DNA of 64,000 bases from Burhinus oedicnemus (Eukaryota > Chordata > Aves > Charadriiformes > Burhinidae). Below are positions 46,698 to 60,100 of this stretch, in pieces. The notes beneath the pieces are model-generated. The model was not told the origin of the DNA. It worked only from the letters and a program-made list of their open reading frames with translations, and searched no databases. The stretch covers positions 120,287-184,286 of the forward strand of contig VFFE01007018.1 in assembly GCA_008921705.1 (NCBI GenBank), in the 5' to 3' direction. The position numbers were made by a program, and so were the translations under genes. Each line of letters begins with the position of its first letter. Positions within the stretch are counted from its first letter, which is position 1.

Positions 46698-48499
46698 CAT
46701 CGCCATGCGAGGGCAGGGAGCAGCGAGCGGCAGGGTCCTGCCCTCAGACTGGGGTGCCAGCGGGTGCCTCCTTGCCCAGCTGGAGTTACGCAGCCTGTGC
46801 CACCCTGCCCAGAGCTCTGGCATCCTTTTGTTCCTCCCTCCAGCCCCGGGGACAATAAAAGCAGATTTTAAAGGAACCAGAGGAAAATGCCAGCTCCGCG
46901 GGGCTGGGTAGGCTGGGACGTGCAGCTGTCTCAGGACGGCAGAGTTAAAGTGAGTGTCCGTTGCTGACAGGGATGCCAGCCAGCAATTTATTTTCCACAT
47001 TAATTTTGATTATGAGTTCTTATATGGTTGCAAAGTCCAATTTTCACAAGGGAAATTTCCCCCCTACACACAGAGGACAACAAATCAGATTGACCTAAAG
47101 TTGTTCTTTCCTAAATTTCTTGTGGAATCTTGGCTGGATACAAGTTGTCTCAAATGCAATTACACTGTCATAAATAATTTTCCACCTCTTTTTTCTGTCT
47201 CAACCATCCCGCTCCCCTGTGGTCAGTGGAAATTTCCCCCTTTTATTAGGTTAGACTCGTTGGCACTGAGAAAAACCCTGCGCTTATGGCATCATTGTCT
47301 GCACTGAGCCAAATCCTCAGAGATCTCCCTCCCGCTAACACAAAAGCCGGGGCCGGATAACGAAGCCTGTGGCTGGGTGATGAGCTGCCACCCTTCCACA
47401 AGCCCCAGGTCTCCTTGCCCTGACTCGGGAAACACCCACCCAAGTGTCATTAACTTTGAGCACCCGCATAAACTTCTGGGACCCCAGGAGATGGAGCATC
47501 AGCTCTGCGCTGGGGTGAGGAGGTACGGGTTAAAGCTCCTGCTTCGAGTCAAATACGTGCTAGAAACGCTTTGCTGCAGTTAGACACGAGCGAAGGGTTA
47601 TTATACACACATTTCTCAAGGTTTTGGCCAAAATACACCGTTTTCTAATGCCTGCTCAGCTCCCGAGCCGTTCCCTGCGCTTTCCTCGTATGTGGCCGAG
47701 TCCTTGCAGACAAAGGGCTCGGCAATGTGACTAACATCTGCCACATGTGGACACGTCCTTCTGCTATTTAGTACGCGACTGTGCTCTTTTTTACTGTGCC
47801 TTTCATACAAGCTGCATCCTCAAACCACTTCACAGAGCAGACTAATTAAAATCATGGGTACGGAGCCATGCAGGGAGAAAAAGCCCTCTTTAAGCCATCC
47901 GGAGAGCGGGGGGGTCACGTTCAGCCCCCAGGCTGCTCTGCAGGGTGAGGGGCAGAGCCCTCCTTGGGCTCGGTCACACCCAGGCCAAGTCTGGGCAGAT
48001 TTCGTTAATTCAGCCCCTTCAAGGGCCGGTAAACAATTTTCAAGGGTCATTAGAAATATTATTGGTCCTAAAAGCCCCGTGTTCCCAGTAGGACCAGCGC
48101 GCTCCGGCTGCCGGCAAGCCAGGGTGTGCGGCAGAGGGGGAACAGCCGTGGTGGGGACAGCCGTGGCAGCTGCCCCTCGCTTTATCCCCGACGAGCCACC
48201 CAGCTCCTCCGTGTTTCCGAACACGAGGGTGCTGCCCCTGCTGCCATCCGAGAGGGGAAGGACGGAGCATCCCCAGCCTTCGCAAACCACTCCGGGTACC
48301 TGCTGGCAGCCTGCGGGACACCAGTGGGGCGTCTCAGGCCGCAGATCCAATTTTGCGCTGTTGCAGTAAAGCCTCCAACAGTCGGGTGCATCTTCCGCAG
48401 CGAGAAGTTTGTTTCTTGACACTTACTTCACGGCCCTCTCGGAGACGGGACCATCTCGCTCTGTCCTTGCGTGGGCTCTGGTTTCTGTCCGAATGAAGA

Positions 48500-49200
48500 G
48501 TTCAGCCTCTCTCCATTCCCGTGATTGCGTGTTTTGAATTAAGTATCAGAGACATTCAGGAAAGTGTGAAGTAATTTTTATTTAGAGAATGAAAAAGCGT
48601 GGGGGAATAAAAATAAGACGATTTGATGAAATCGCGCTGTCCAATATTAGTAACTGATTACCAGGAAAATACAGAGGAGCCTGCAACCATGAGCCATGCG
48701 AGAGCACTGCCAGGACCGCGAGCCACGTTACTCAGTAAGTGGAAAGTCCAGGTAAAGCCCATCCCCTGGCTACACATGTGGTAGTGATTTGGGCAGATCC
48801 TCTGTCAGAGCGGCTGACATCATGGCGAGAGGTATTTACAGCCGACAAGGAGAGCTCGGCGCGGACCTCGGCCCCCCTCCTCTTTTTTTTGTTTTATTCT
48901 GAGCTGTTATTATAAAGTATTATTTATGAAGTGGTGAGAGCATGAGCAGCACAGCCCTGCCAAACTTAAAGCACTTTTCATTTAACAGAACGAAAATTAT
49001 TTTAACATGAGTATCCGAAGCAAAGATCTGCAGTTTCTGGACAGCTTTATAGAGGCAGGCTATAAATTCTGAGCTCACAAACGTATTTTCTTCACCAATA
49101 GGCTTCTCTTCACCTCCGAAAGTTTATTTTCAATAAACACAAGCTAACTCTCCAACAGTTTCCAGGGGAGGATGTTAGCAGCTATTACTGTATCTAACCA
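48500..49200. promoter_or_regulatory. Long AT-rich island, candidate regulatory element
   Basis: About 700 bases of mostly low GC with GAAGTAATTTTTATTTAGAG, CCAATATTAGTAACTGATTACC, ATTATTTATGAAG, AAAATTATTTTAACATG and CAATAAACACAAGC (a FOX-type core). It contains no supported gene. Confidence 0.3.
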
Positions 49201-52200
49201 ACCGTGAATCGTTCCAGCGAGACGCCCAGAGACGCGTTTCCCTGCTATTGCCCAGGGCTGCCGGGGTCGGGGCAGCGTCGCTGCCGGCTCATCCATTACA
49301 GACCTGGTCCAAGGCCACCGGAGGCCGCAGGACTCGTTCCGCTGACATCCCTGAGCTCCCCATTAAGCTGCAACGGGACAGGTATCTCTTTGGTGCGCCC
49401 ACTTAACTCCTCTGACAGAGCTCAGGCTCCAAGCTCACGGAGCGGGCCAGCCCAGGCTGCGAGCGGAGCCCTCGCCCGCCCTGAGCTCCGGAGGCACCGG
49501 CTGCACCAGCCCGGCCAGAGGGATTTGCTCAAAGGAAAGGGACAGGCACCCCGCTCCCCTCCCCATGCCGCCGCTGCTCCTCCGCCTGCCTGTGCTCAGC
49601 CTTCGGCAGCGGTGGCTGCTTGGCCCCGGGAGCCGGAGCAGCCTCTGCAGAGAGCCACCGCTCATCCCTCGGGTGATTTGGGAATGCGCCGGGACCTGCC
49701 CTGCCAGTAGCCTTCTCCCTGTCCACAGGGTACTGCCTGTGCTCCCGCGGATGCAAACCATCATCCGAGCGAGGCTGACGCCGGAGGCGTCCTGCTCATC
49801 TCTTCAGTCAGGAAGACATTTTCCTCTTTTCCTGTCTCCTTTTCTCCCACCCTTTATCCCTGCGCTTGCTGGGGACGCGCAGCAGCGAGGGGATGTGCCA
49901 CAGGATGCCGGGGGAGCGGGGCCACGCTCCAGCCCGCGGGGGCTGGGAGGCAGAGAGACGAACCCAGGGGTGCCCGTGCCAAACCTGGGGACTGTAGATG
50001 AAAAGCCACCAGAGCCCCCCCCGCTCCCCTCCTGCCGCCCGCTGCAGCACGGACCTCGCCAGCACCCCGCGTCATTGGAAACGTACGATGGTTTTCGAAC
50101 GTGCAATTGGGCGTTTTCCACCCACAAAAGCCAGGGATCCGTCGCGGGCTGGCGGGGCTGCAAGGCTCTGGCACAGGCTTTGGGTACGTTTTGCACAGGG
50201 ATGGAGACCCAGGATCTGGGGTGATGTCCGCTCCTGGCACTGGGAGGTGACCTGCTGACACTGGGATGTTTTGCTTTGCTTCCTCGTCTGGGCCAAACGC
50301 AGCCAGCGGGGTATTTGTGTTTCTCTCTCGCATAGCTTAGAATGCCAATTGCCGTCATATTATTTTTGTTTGGGATTTCATGTCAGTTCAGTATGCTACT
50401 GAAATGTATCCTCCCCACAGACGAAGGCTGTTGGGAAACCACAAGCTTCGTGAAATTCAAAATTGGTAAGCAACAAAATTATGAAACCACAGGAAATGAA
50501 ATGAGCAATTCCTGCAATTCTTGCTTTTTTTCCCCCTCAACTCCTCCATTGCTCTTAGAAAAATGTGCATTAAATGGGGCGTTAGCAAATGCTTCCTGTC
50601 CTCCAGTAAGATTCACAGCTTTCCGAGTGCGGAGCGGGTGCTGAGAAGGATGGAGGGGAAGAGCCGCAGAGGGTAACGCTGACTCATACCGACGGACACC
50701 GCAAAGCTGGGAGTGAAAAAAAAAAAAAAACATCGGGATCAGTGGGAAGAGGATGACAGGAGACCCCCACGCCGCCGACAGGCAATCTGCAACGCGCCAG
50801 CACACGGGACGTACGCTGAGGGCAGCCGGGCGGCTTGGGGAGCAGCGGCTCGCTCTTTGCTCTGCTCTGTGTTTTATGGGTTGACAGTTCATCTCGCCGT
50901 TTGCGCCCCCGCAGCGGGACAGCTCGGAGCTGCCGCTCCGCCTGCTCCCCCCGTCTCACACCAGGCTGCGGGACCGCCCAGCGAGCGTGTGGGACGCCCG
51001 CCCTGTGCCTGGCCGCGGGCAAGTCACTCGACCCCTCGGTGGGATGCGGTGTTGGTCCTTCCCAGCCTCACGGGGAGAAAGTTTCCGATTTTGGGAACAT
51101 CGTCCGGTGCGTTGTCACCCAGAACAGGTGCGGCGCAGCTCACAGCACATCTCCTCACCGCGTCGAGCCTTGCCCCGTCACGTGGAGCCCTGGCGTCCTT
51201 CATCCTCTCTCAACTTCGTGTCGCAAGTGCAATTGCAGACTAAGCGCCAAACCGGCTGATGCGATTCTGACTACGGTTGTGCTTCTCTACTGCGATTCCG
51301 TTCGCATTCCATTGTTGACACGTTTATGGGGTGATGATGCTGGGGCAACGGCCCCTGTGGGTAAGTGAGAGACATCAGCATTTTTTTTCCCCCCGGCTTG
51401 AAGAGCGCACAAGTTGCACAAACAGCCAGAAGCTGGAAGTCGTGGTACAACTAAATCCGGGAGTCCACGATGCTCCGAGGTGTGATTCCGCGCTGCTTCA
51501 CAGAGGTAGCCATGGCAGCAGCCTGAGACCTGCTCTCCACATCACCGAGGTGCAGCTCCAGCCTGGCTTTGGGAAGGCAGGCCAAGCCCTCGCAAGCCAG
51601 CAGATCAGCAGGCTGCTGCTTGCAGTCGTTCTCGTACTTCACCTCGCTTTTGGAAAGGGAGAGGTCTGTGGGCTGCGAGCACCCACGCGTCTTCTCCAGA
51701 CGAAGGGGTCTGCAGCGGGGCCCAGAGGTTGCCAACGTTCACGCTGCGGCAGGCGGCTCAGTGAGTTATTCTTCCAGGGCAGACCCACTGCGCTTCTGGT
51801 GACCCTGGTGTAGGTGTCAGAGTGACCGCTTGCACGAGGTGGAGGATGAACGGGGTACATGCACACACCCCTCACGCTGGGTCCATCAGCCCGGAGCAGC
51901 GTCTTCGGAGAGGGTGGAAGAGCACCGCCGCGTCGCCTCGGTCAACACCGTCTTGGTGGGACGAAATGGGAGCGACGGTAAGCCCTGCTCTGCAGATTCC
52001 TCCAAATCCTTTACCAAACGGGCCAGCGAGGGCCCGCTACCTTGAGGAACGTATGTTGCCATCCGAGAGGTCGTCACAGCCCACGGAGAGCGAAGCGGCA
52101 GCTCCCGAGTGCTCGGCAGTGCGTCGGGGAGAGCGGATGCCTCCGTGCATCGTGCGTCGCTGGCTCCAGCAGGATGTCCTGGTGCCTCAGATGAGCTGCG

Positions 52201-55200
52201 AGTCTCCAGGATTTCCCCAAGAAATGTCAAGGGACAGCGCAGAAAATGATGCTTTTCAATAACAAGGAAATATTCCCTGAATGAAACCAGATCTGTTTAT
52301 TTTGAGTTCACTGTTGCAAATCATTGCAAAGAGAACCCAGTCCTACAGAATGGATCCAATGTGGATGTGAACCACATGAGGTGCAGGTTTGATCCAGCAC
52401 AGAAACATTTTGAATTTGCTTTTTTTAATCTAATTTCTTATTGAAACAATGTGGTTTGCATGAAGGTTTTGATGTTTTGTTTTAAAACCACACATCTAAT
52501 TTTAAATGTTTAAGGCTTATAAATAATACAGTAATTTTGATGCAGCCAAAGAAGATCTCATGCGAGAAACAGATAAATCAGTAAATCAGTACCTCATTTA
52601 CATGTTTAACGTGTGCCACATTTCATTCCCTATCCTCCCTGGATGGGACTCAAAGGGACTCTCCAAAGAATTTGCCCCCACATCCCTGCTTCATCCCGAG
52701 GTAGAAACAAATTCCAATTTGGAAAAAACAGCTTTTATCACAGATGTCAGCAATTAAATTGTCCATTAAATAAAACATTCGCTCACCTTATTTTTCCCAT
52801 TGCTCCATTGCTAAGATGAGAAATATTTGCCTCCATAGCTGCATTCCACCAGGAAGGCTTCCCGGCGCATCCCGGGGCGGCTCCCGTGGGACGCAAGCTC
52901 TCGCAGGGGAACACGGAGCCGCTCAGTGGAGCCCATTGCCCTCACGTGGGACCAGTCCAGGGTCCCAGCCGCAGCGGCAGGAGGGTGAGCGCCCACGTGC
53001 TGCGGGAGGGAAGCCCCCCATGACTGGTGGTGAGACACCGGCGGGTCACCCAGGCTGCCGGGGCTGGCCGAGGCCAGGACGCGGCATTGCGCGGCTGCAT
53101 CCACGGGCACAAAGAGCAGGCACCGCAGCGGAGGGGGAAGGGGAAAGCGGGAGCTGTGGCCCCTTCGCCCCCCTCGGGGGACTGGCCCTGGGAGGGAGTT
53201 TCTCCTCCAGAGCTGCCTTCGGCCAGCTGGGTGCTCCCCAGGGAAAGGGCCCGTAAGCCAAAGCTTCAGGGAATTCAAGGACGAGCTAAGATTGCTTCCA
53301 GGGACCCACACGTACCTCTGCTCTCCATGCGGCACCATCTCCCCAGCAAGGACACCCAAACCAGCGCTGCTGCCACAGAACTGCTCGTTTTCACCTGCTT
53401 TTGCACCTGCCATCAGCAGCAGCATCCAATAATCACTTGGGTATTAACTAATTTCCTCCTTGCTTCCCCCTCAGATAGCTGCTGTCTCCTGCAGAAGGGT
53501 TAATCTCAGTCAATTAATTCAGCCACTCCAGCCATGAAAATGAAACGTGCCCCAATTATTGTCTCTCCTCCTACGGTGTCAGGGCGAAATCTCATTAGCA
53601 CTGGTGTACAACCGAGAATGCACTAATGGGGGTGTTAGATGTGTTAATGGAAAACATTTTCCTTTATCCTCTGGCAAATCCAGCTGTTTCCACCAAGGAA
53701 GCGTGGAATTTGATCTGGAAGAGTCTGCACGGCCAGGCTGTGAGGGTGTGAAGTGTTAAAAAGGACGGAGCGCCAAGAAGCGCGCTGATCCCCGGCTCTC
53801 CCAGCACCCCTGCTGTCTGTCCCTCGGCCCTGCTGATTTCTCCTGATCCGTGCTATCGGGTTTTTGCGGGGTGCAAGGACCTGAATTTTGAGCTGTTCTT
53901 GGCTGACGTGAGTCGACGTGCGGCACTCGGCCTTGTAAGAAGAGCGCCTTTAAGTCCAGCTGAAGGGCTGGCTAATCCGACAAGAGCCCCGTACTTGGGA
54001 AAAGATATTATGATCGCAAATGACACATTGTTTTGGCAATTTCAGTATTTCACTGAGAAATGGACGAGAAGAATGTGAAAAGCAAAACTGGAGTGTCTTT
54101 GCATCCTGCTGAATAATTCCTGTCCCATTTTCTGGACATTTTTATATGAAAATAACACCTCTCTGAAAGCTGGATTCAAACGTGATGCCAGCTCACCCAG
54201 CAGTGCTTCCCCTGCTCTTAGTTCGCACACTATGGAGAGCAGAGGTTTTCCACCAAATGGAAATTCCAGATTGCAGGACACAAGTGTGCCAGCTCCGGCT
54301 CTGGCTCCGGCAGCTGCGCAGAGTGGGAATCTGAGCACGCTGCAGGCAGGGGGGGGAAAGAAATCCTCTGGCAGAGAGAGAAAAACCGCACAGGGGCGAG
54401 TGATAGGAGGAACAAATAAATCTCTTTATCTTAATACGACAGCTCAAAAATTTCTCATGTCAGATAAACGAGAGAGCCAGAGGCAGGCAAAAAAAAGGGG
54501 CAGAACATTTCCCAAGGTCCAGAAGAGATGGCTGAATGTTCAGCTGCATGCCTGGATTTTGAGAAGCTAAGCCGCGAAGAGCTGCCGGTCATTTCAAGCT
54601 CAAAGCTTGCCTTTCCCTGTGCCTCCTCTCGCTGTGCGGGGCTGGGACTCGCGTTAGCAGGGAGCGAGTCCGCTGGCTCCGCGTGGGGAACGAGGCAGGG
54701 AAAACAGCCTGGTGTTGCAAAAGGGTTTGATGAAAGCCAAGAGAACCAGCACTAGATCTCAGGCAGAGCTGCGTGAGCGTCGGGGGTGCATGTCCTGTCG
54801 AAAGGCTCGGAGCCTGTTTCTGGATATCTATTTCCAGAGTTCCAGTAGATCTTTGTACTTCATTAAAATTACAAAACTGCATTGTGTTAAATCTCATCAT
54901 CTTTACCAAGTACAGCTAATCTAAATTCCAGGAAGAAAAACCCACCATTTTTCACCGGGGAGTCCTGATTGCAACATCCCCGCGTACTGGAAGGGGCAGC
55001 ACAGGGAATGCGTGGGGGGACCCCGGGGGGCTGGTGGGACATCGCTGCCCGCCAGGGCCCGGCGCGGGGCTGGCTGCTGCCCACGGCGGCCCTGGGGATG
55101 TTCCTGCGTGAGGGACAGCTGCGAGGGGGCAAAGGCAGCTCGTGGCAAAGCGGCCGCACACAGCGCCCACGCCAGCCACTGCGGCCGGGGGAGCCCGGGC

Positions 55201-55933
55201 TTACCGTGCTGAGACGGCGCGTCGGCGGGAGAGCCTCCTCCTGCACGCCATGCTCCCGGGCACGCCTCCACCAGCCCTGCTGGAAAGGTTAAAAGCATTC
55301 TTGATCTGGCCCCAGTGCCGGTCTGTATTAGAAATAAATGAAAGAGAAGGAAAAAACTATCATTCAACTTTTATTAAAGTTTCAGGGGGGATACAGGCCA
55401 ATAACTCTCCTTTTTATTGATAAAAGTGCCATTAAACATTGCATTCCCCCATCCCTTTCCACTTGTTGCTGTAAGGTGCCTGGCAGTGGACAGGCAGAGG
55501 AGCGCGCTGCTCCCTTAGGGAGCCGGGGCATTTCGGTCCGGGGTGCCCCGTACCCACCGAGGGCTGCTGGCCCATCGGCGTGGCGTGGGGAGTGTTGGCA
55601 GAGCGGGGAATGACAGCAGCACGATGCCCCTTGGCACTGATTTCACAGGGACGCTGTAGCCCTAACCAAAAAGATACTGTTTGTTTAGTTTGGCAAGGAA
55701 ATCCACTTTTCTTTCACTGTGTTTATTGACATATGAATCAGAGCTGGCACCGAGAGCGAGGACTCAACAGTTGTGTACAAGCAAGAGAGCGTGTGTCAGG
55801 CAGCGCAGTGAAAGCTGCAGTAATGAGACTATTAATCATGTCACTCCCAGCCAGGGAAACCCCGCAGTCCCCGGTGCGTGGGACACTCGCGCTGCTCTGC
55901 GAGAGGGAGCCCCGTCACGTGGCTGCCGCACTG

Positions 55934-55969
55934 CTGCCTGCGCTGCCTGCGCTGCCTGCGCTGCCTGCC
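55934..55969. repeat. 9-bp tandem repeat, four copies
   Basis: Four copies of CTGCCTGCG, the last ending in CC. It is a short GC-rich expansion in noncoding sequence. Confidence 0.85.
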
Positions 55970-56552
55970 TCCGGGCTAGGGATCATTTCAAGACATATAG
56001 ATGTGAGTTCGTGCCGCTCCCCACTGCTGCCCGGCACGGCTCTGGGGGTCCCGCCAGAGACCCCAGCCCGGCGGCGAGAGCTGCCCCGGCCGTGTGGGCC
56101 ACTGGCTGCGGGACTTGGTGTGCGGCAATCCTCCTGCACTCCCCTGACCTGTCCTCAGCGTCGAGCTGAGGTTACCCCTGGCCTCCCCAGGTGAGACACT
56201 GGGGCAAAGCCCTCACCCCGGGAAGCCCTGATGGATGAGGTCTGCACCCACCCGTCCGTAGGCAGGGGTGGCCGGCAGCCCAGCTTGGCTCCCCAGGAGA
56301 GTGCCGGCACGTCCTCGCACCTGGCTGCAGGGGAAGAGCCACGTCCCTCCACTCCCTGAGTGCCGGCAGTGCTGCAAACCCCCAGCCAGCACCAGCCCGG
56401 CAAGAGGCCGGTTTGGTTTTGTTTCCTCCTGCAGCTGGTTCCAGAGGAAGCTGCAAAAGGAGCATTTGTGGAGGAGAGGGAGACGGAGGGAAGCCGGCAG
56501 CCGGGCTGGGGCATGAGGGGCTGGGGTGGAGCAGGGCATCAGCAAAGCCCAT

Positions 56553-57146
56553 GGCACCACAGCAGCTCATGGCACTGCAGCAGCTCGTGGCACGGGGCAG
56601 CCCATGGCACTGCGGCAGCCCATGGCATCACAGCAGCCCATGGCACCGCAGCAGCCCATGGCATCACAGCAGCCCATGGCACCGTGGCAGCCCATGGCAC
56701 CGCGGCAGCCCATGGCATCACAGCAGCCCATGGCACCGCGGCAGCCCATGGCACCACAGCAGCCCATGGCATCACAGCAGCCCATGGCACCGCGGCAGCC
56801 CATGGCACTGCAGCAGCTCATGGCACCGCAGCAGCCCATGGCACGGGGCAGCCCATGGCATCACAGCAGCCCATGGCACCGCGGCAGCCCATGGCACCAC
56901 AGCAGCCCATGGCATCACAGCAGCCCATGGCATCACAGCAGCCCATGGCACCGCGGCAGCCCATGGCACCGTGGCAGCCCATGGCATTACAGCAGCCCAT
57001 GGCACCGCGGCAGCCCATGGCACCACAGCAGCCCATGGCACCGTGGCAGCCCATGGCACCGTGGCAGCCCATGGCATTACAGCAGCTCATGGCACCGCGG
57101 CAGCCCATGGCACGGGGCAGCCCATGGCACCGTGGCAGCCCACACT
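56553..57146. repeat. 18-bp minisatellite, about 33 copies, NcoI site in most units
   Basis: The unit is CAGCCCATGGCACCGCAG with variants ATCACAG, ACCACAG, CGTGGCAG, ATTACAG and a few CAGCTCATGG. CCATGG recurs every 18 bases. As 18 is divisible by 3 and no unit has a stop, all three plus frames and two minus frames stay open, giving six-residue repeats such as HGTAAA, PMAPQQ and SPWHRG. No family, start context or splice evidence supports translation. Confidence 0.95.
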
Positions 57147-60100
57147 GCCACAGCGGCCAAGCGGGCAGAGGGGGTGGATGGAGGGAGTCCCTCCTGCTGG
57201 TGGCAGTGCCCAGGGCGACATCCTGGGACTCCTCCTGCCCCTGCGTCCCCAGCCCCATCTCACCCGTGCAGGGCCACCTCCGGGATCCAGCCTGCTCGGG
57301 TCTGCATCCCCCCGCGCCTCAGCTCTGCCCGCGCCGGCGACTCCTCTCTGCATCCACGTGCCCCCGCGCACACGCGGCCCTTGCCTCCGCCCCCCGGCTC
57401 TGCCTTCCCAGAACTAGCAGGACAGCTAGTTAAAAAAACCCAGCAATTTTCATTCAGGATTAATAGACATTTTTAGTCATTATTTTTCATAACTTGAGAG
57501 GATTTATTTCGTTTGATCCTGGGATATAAAATCTTCCCCTTCAGGGAAATTCCCACTGACAGTACTAACCTAAATAAGAGGTTTGCTTGTAAAATTTCAG
57601 AAGAAGCATTCTTTCGAAAATGATGGCATTTCAGGGAGAATTTGCAACAAGAGTTTTACTTGGAGTGCAAGACTCAACTTGACCTTCATTATGGAGCTGT
57701 CCCTGCTGCTTCATTAAACAGATAAAATAAATAATAATAAGAAGCAGATTTGCTTAATGTCACTGTGGAGTTAGCGGGCCAAGTTCAGTTTGACTTGTTA
57801 AGCGCTACATCAGCGTCTATGCTGATACTTCAAGCATGATAAATAACGATAGCCGTTGCGCGTGGTGGACACGATGCCGTTGGAGCATCCTTCCCCCGCG
57901 AGGTCTCCAACCCAGGCGGTGCAGGAGCCCGTCGCTCCCCGGCGGGCTGCGGCTGAGGAGGCAGGCACACCTTCCGCTGCCTTTCCGCAAGGTGATCCGT
58001 GAGCAGCCAAACCAGGCAACCTGCAACACGTGGAAGCTGAGCTCGCCTGTTTGTGTGTTTATCACGTGCCGGCAACAAGGTTAACCCCCTTCCCTGTGCT
58101 GCGGCTGCTCCGGTACCGCTTGGTATCCATAAACTACCGGAGGAGGTCGGCGAAATCAGGAAAACACTGGATTATGAGCGCTGCGCTGGGTCACTCATTA
58201 ACAGCCTCTTGGCAAACGGAACAGTCATCGCAGCGTGTATTTCATTTATGAAAGTAGAGCCCCAGGACGGCTGCTAGCAATTCAGCCGGGGGTGAATGAA
58301 GTGAGATCTTTCTCTGCTGAACTGCAATCGCACAAGGAGAGGGCTGTGCCGAGCCCTGTGCCTGCAGCCCCGGCCGGGAACGGGGCTCAGCCCTGCCTCG
58401 GCGGCCGATTGCCTCACGCGACCCCGGCTCGCCCAGCACGTGGTCCGTCCTGTCTGCCCCGGCTGCGCTGCCGCCTCCCCGGCACATCTCCCCGCTGGCT
58501 GCCGGGGGGCCTTGGCTGGAGAGCCGCATCCCGGTGAGGGAGGGCACGGACCAAGGTGGGCAGCTCCAGAGGAGAGGGAGGACGGTCCGAGGGTCTGGAA
58601 ACCGCGGTCTGTGGGAAAGGATGGGCAGGGCTGGATTTGTTTAGTCTGGGGGCGTGAGGACCAAAGGAGATGCGATCGTAGTCCTCAAATGTGCAAAAGA
58701 TTACTGCAAAGAGTATGGAAGTAATCTGTTCCGCGGGTCCCCGGGGGACAGGTTCGGCAGTGATGGGTGAGCACAGCAGAGCGGCGATCCAGATAAATTC
58801 CTTATTTCTCTGCAGGCAATCAGGGCGCCGGGCCACTCTGCAGCTGGGGCTTCAGTGCGCACAAACATACTGCGTCTGCTGAGCCTGGGCCACGTGCGAA
58901 GTGCCTCTGAGCTTAAAGAAAAGCCTATAGGCTTAAAGGTATTGCTGGATCCGGCCTTGAGACATGAAAGACCAAGACCCCTCGGTCGGTGACGGGAGGC
59001 CAGGCTCCGCGCAGGGCGGTCAGCGCCTCTCCACGGCGCAGGGCTGGTCGATGGCAGCTGGGGACGGTCCCCGAGTGGGCTGGGATGGCGCCCGCAGACC
59101 TCCCTTTCCCCAGCGCCCCGGGACTGGGGCGAGGGCAGCACAGGCAGTGCTGAGCCCCCGTTTTCTGGCCCGCTTTCCCCTGGCTCCCCGGGACTCGTTT
59201 GCCCCCAGCTCTCCAGCACCGACGTTTCTGTGCGGATGCACCGGGAGCCACCGACATTTCTGCCAACAGCAAGATGCCACCTACGCAAACGCTCCCGGCC
59301 ACCGGGCCAGCTCGGTGTGGGTTGTCCCGTCCCACCAGCCCCGGGCCAGCCCCGCTGCAGCGCGGGTGTGCGGGTCACGGCTCCCACGCTATGGGACGGG
59401 GGCACAGCAGGATGCGGGGATGGGGTCTGCAGCCCCATGCCGGCCCGGCCCCCCCTTTCCCACACCCAGGAAGCAGCTCCAGAGAAACAAACGCCATTGC
59501 TGCCGCTCGTCTTCTAGATAGTCTGATTAGAACAATGGAGCTGATTAATGCAAACCAGATATGAAATTCAGAAAGAGGAGGGGAGGAGGATGAAAACTGC
59601 GTGCCCCCCCTGCGCCCCCCCAGGCAGTCGGGGCACCGCACAGCCACGTCCTCCTCCTCCTCCTGCTGAGCGTTCCTGCCCCGAGCGCCCAGTGTGGGCA
59701 ACGCCAGCGCCGGGGAAGCCGTGAGCACGGACTGCGCACACGGGGCCCAGGCTGCCAAGGACGTCGACATGTGTTTGGTTTTACTAGAGCGAGTGTTTCC
59801 AGTGGGGCTGCGCACTAAGGAGCGCAGGGGATGGCCAAGATGCGGCGAAAAGCACAAAGTAAAGAAGACGGGTGAAACAGCGAGAAACACCCGTTCCTGA
59901 TCTCATTCATTTGGAGTCAGCGCAAGATCTCTCCAATCTTAGCATGCAAATCAACTTATAAATTAAACATGAAATTTAAGTTGATGACACCCCTTTAAGT
60001 AAACAACAACATCGGTATCTCGCTAGCAATCAGCTGCTGATCAATTATCTATGTTTTCACAAATGTGCTGTTATTGTATAGCGTCTGCAATTCCTCCATA

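Larger units (their letters stand above)
38448..55933. other. Intergenic region, no gene recognised
   Basis: GC-rich blocks with many overlapping open frames alternate with AT-rich islands near 39430-39850, 40560-40830, 42460-42720, 43450-43640, 45640-46010, 46940-47300, 48500-49200, 52250-52830 and 53960-54200. No protein family, splice pattern, RNA gene or transposon was recognised. Confidence 0.55.

Noticed and set aside
56360..57476. Plus-strand open frames of 316-357 codons with HGTAAA, SPWHRG or PMAPQQ repeats
   Set aside because: They arise from the 18-bp repeat, which is open in all plus frames. No splice signals, signal peptide or family match was found.
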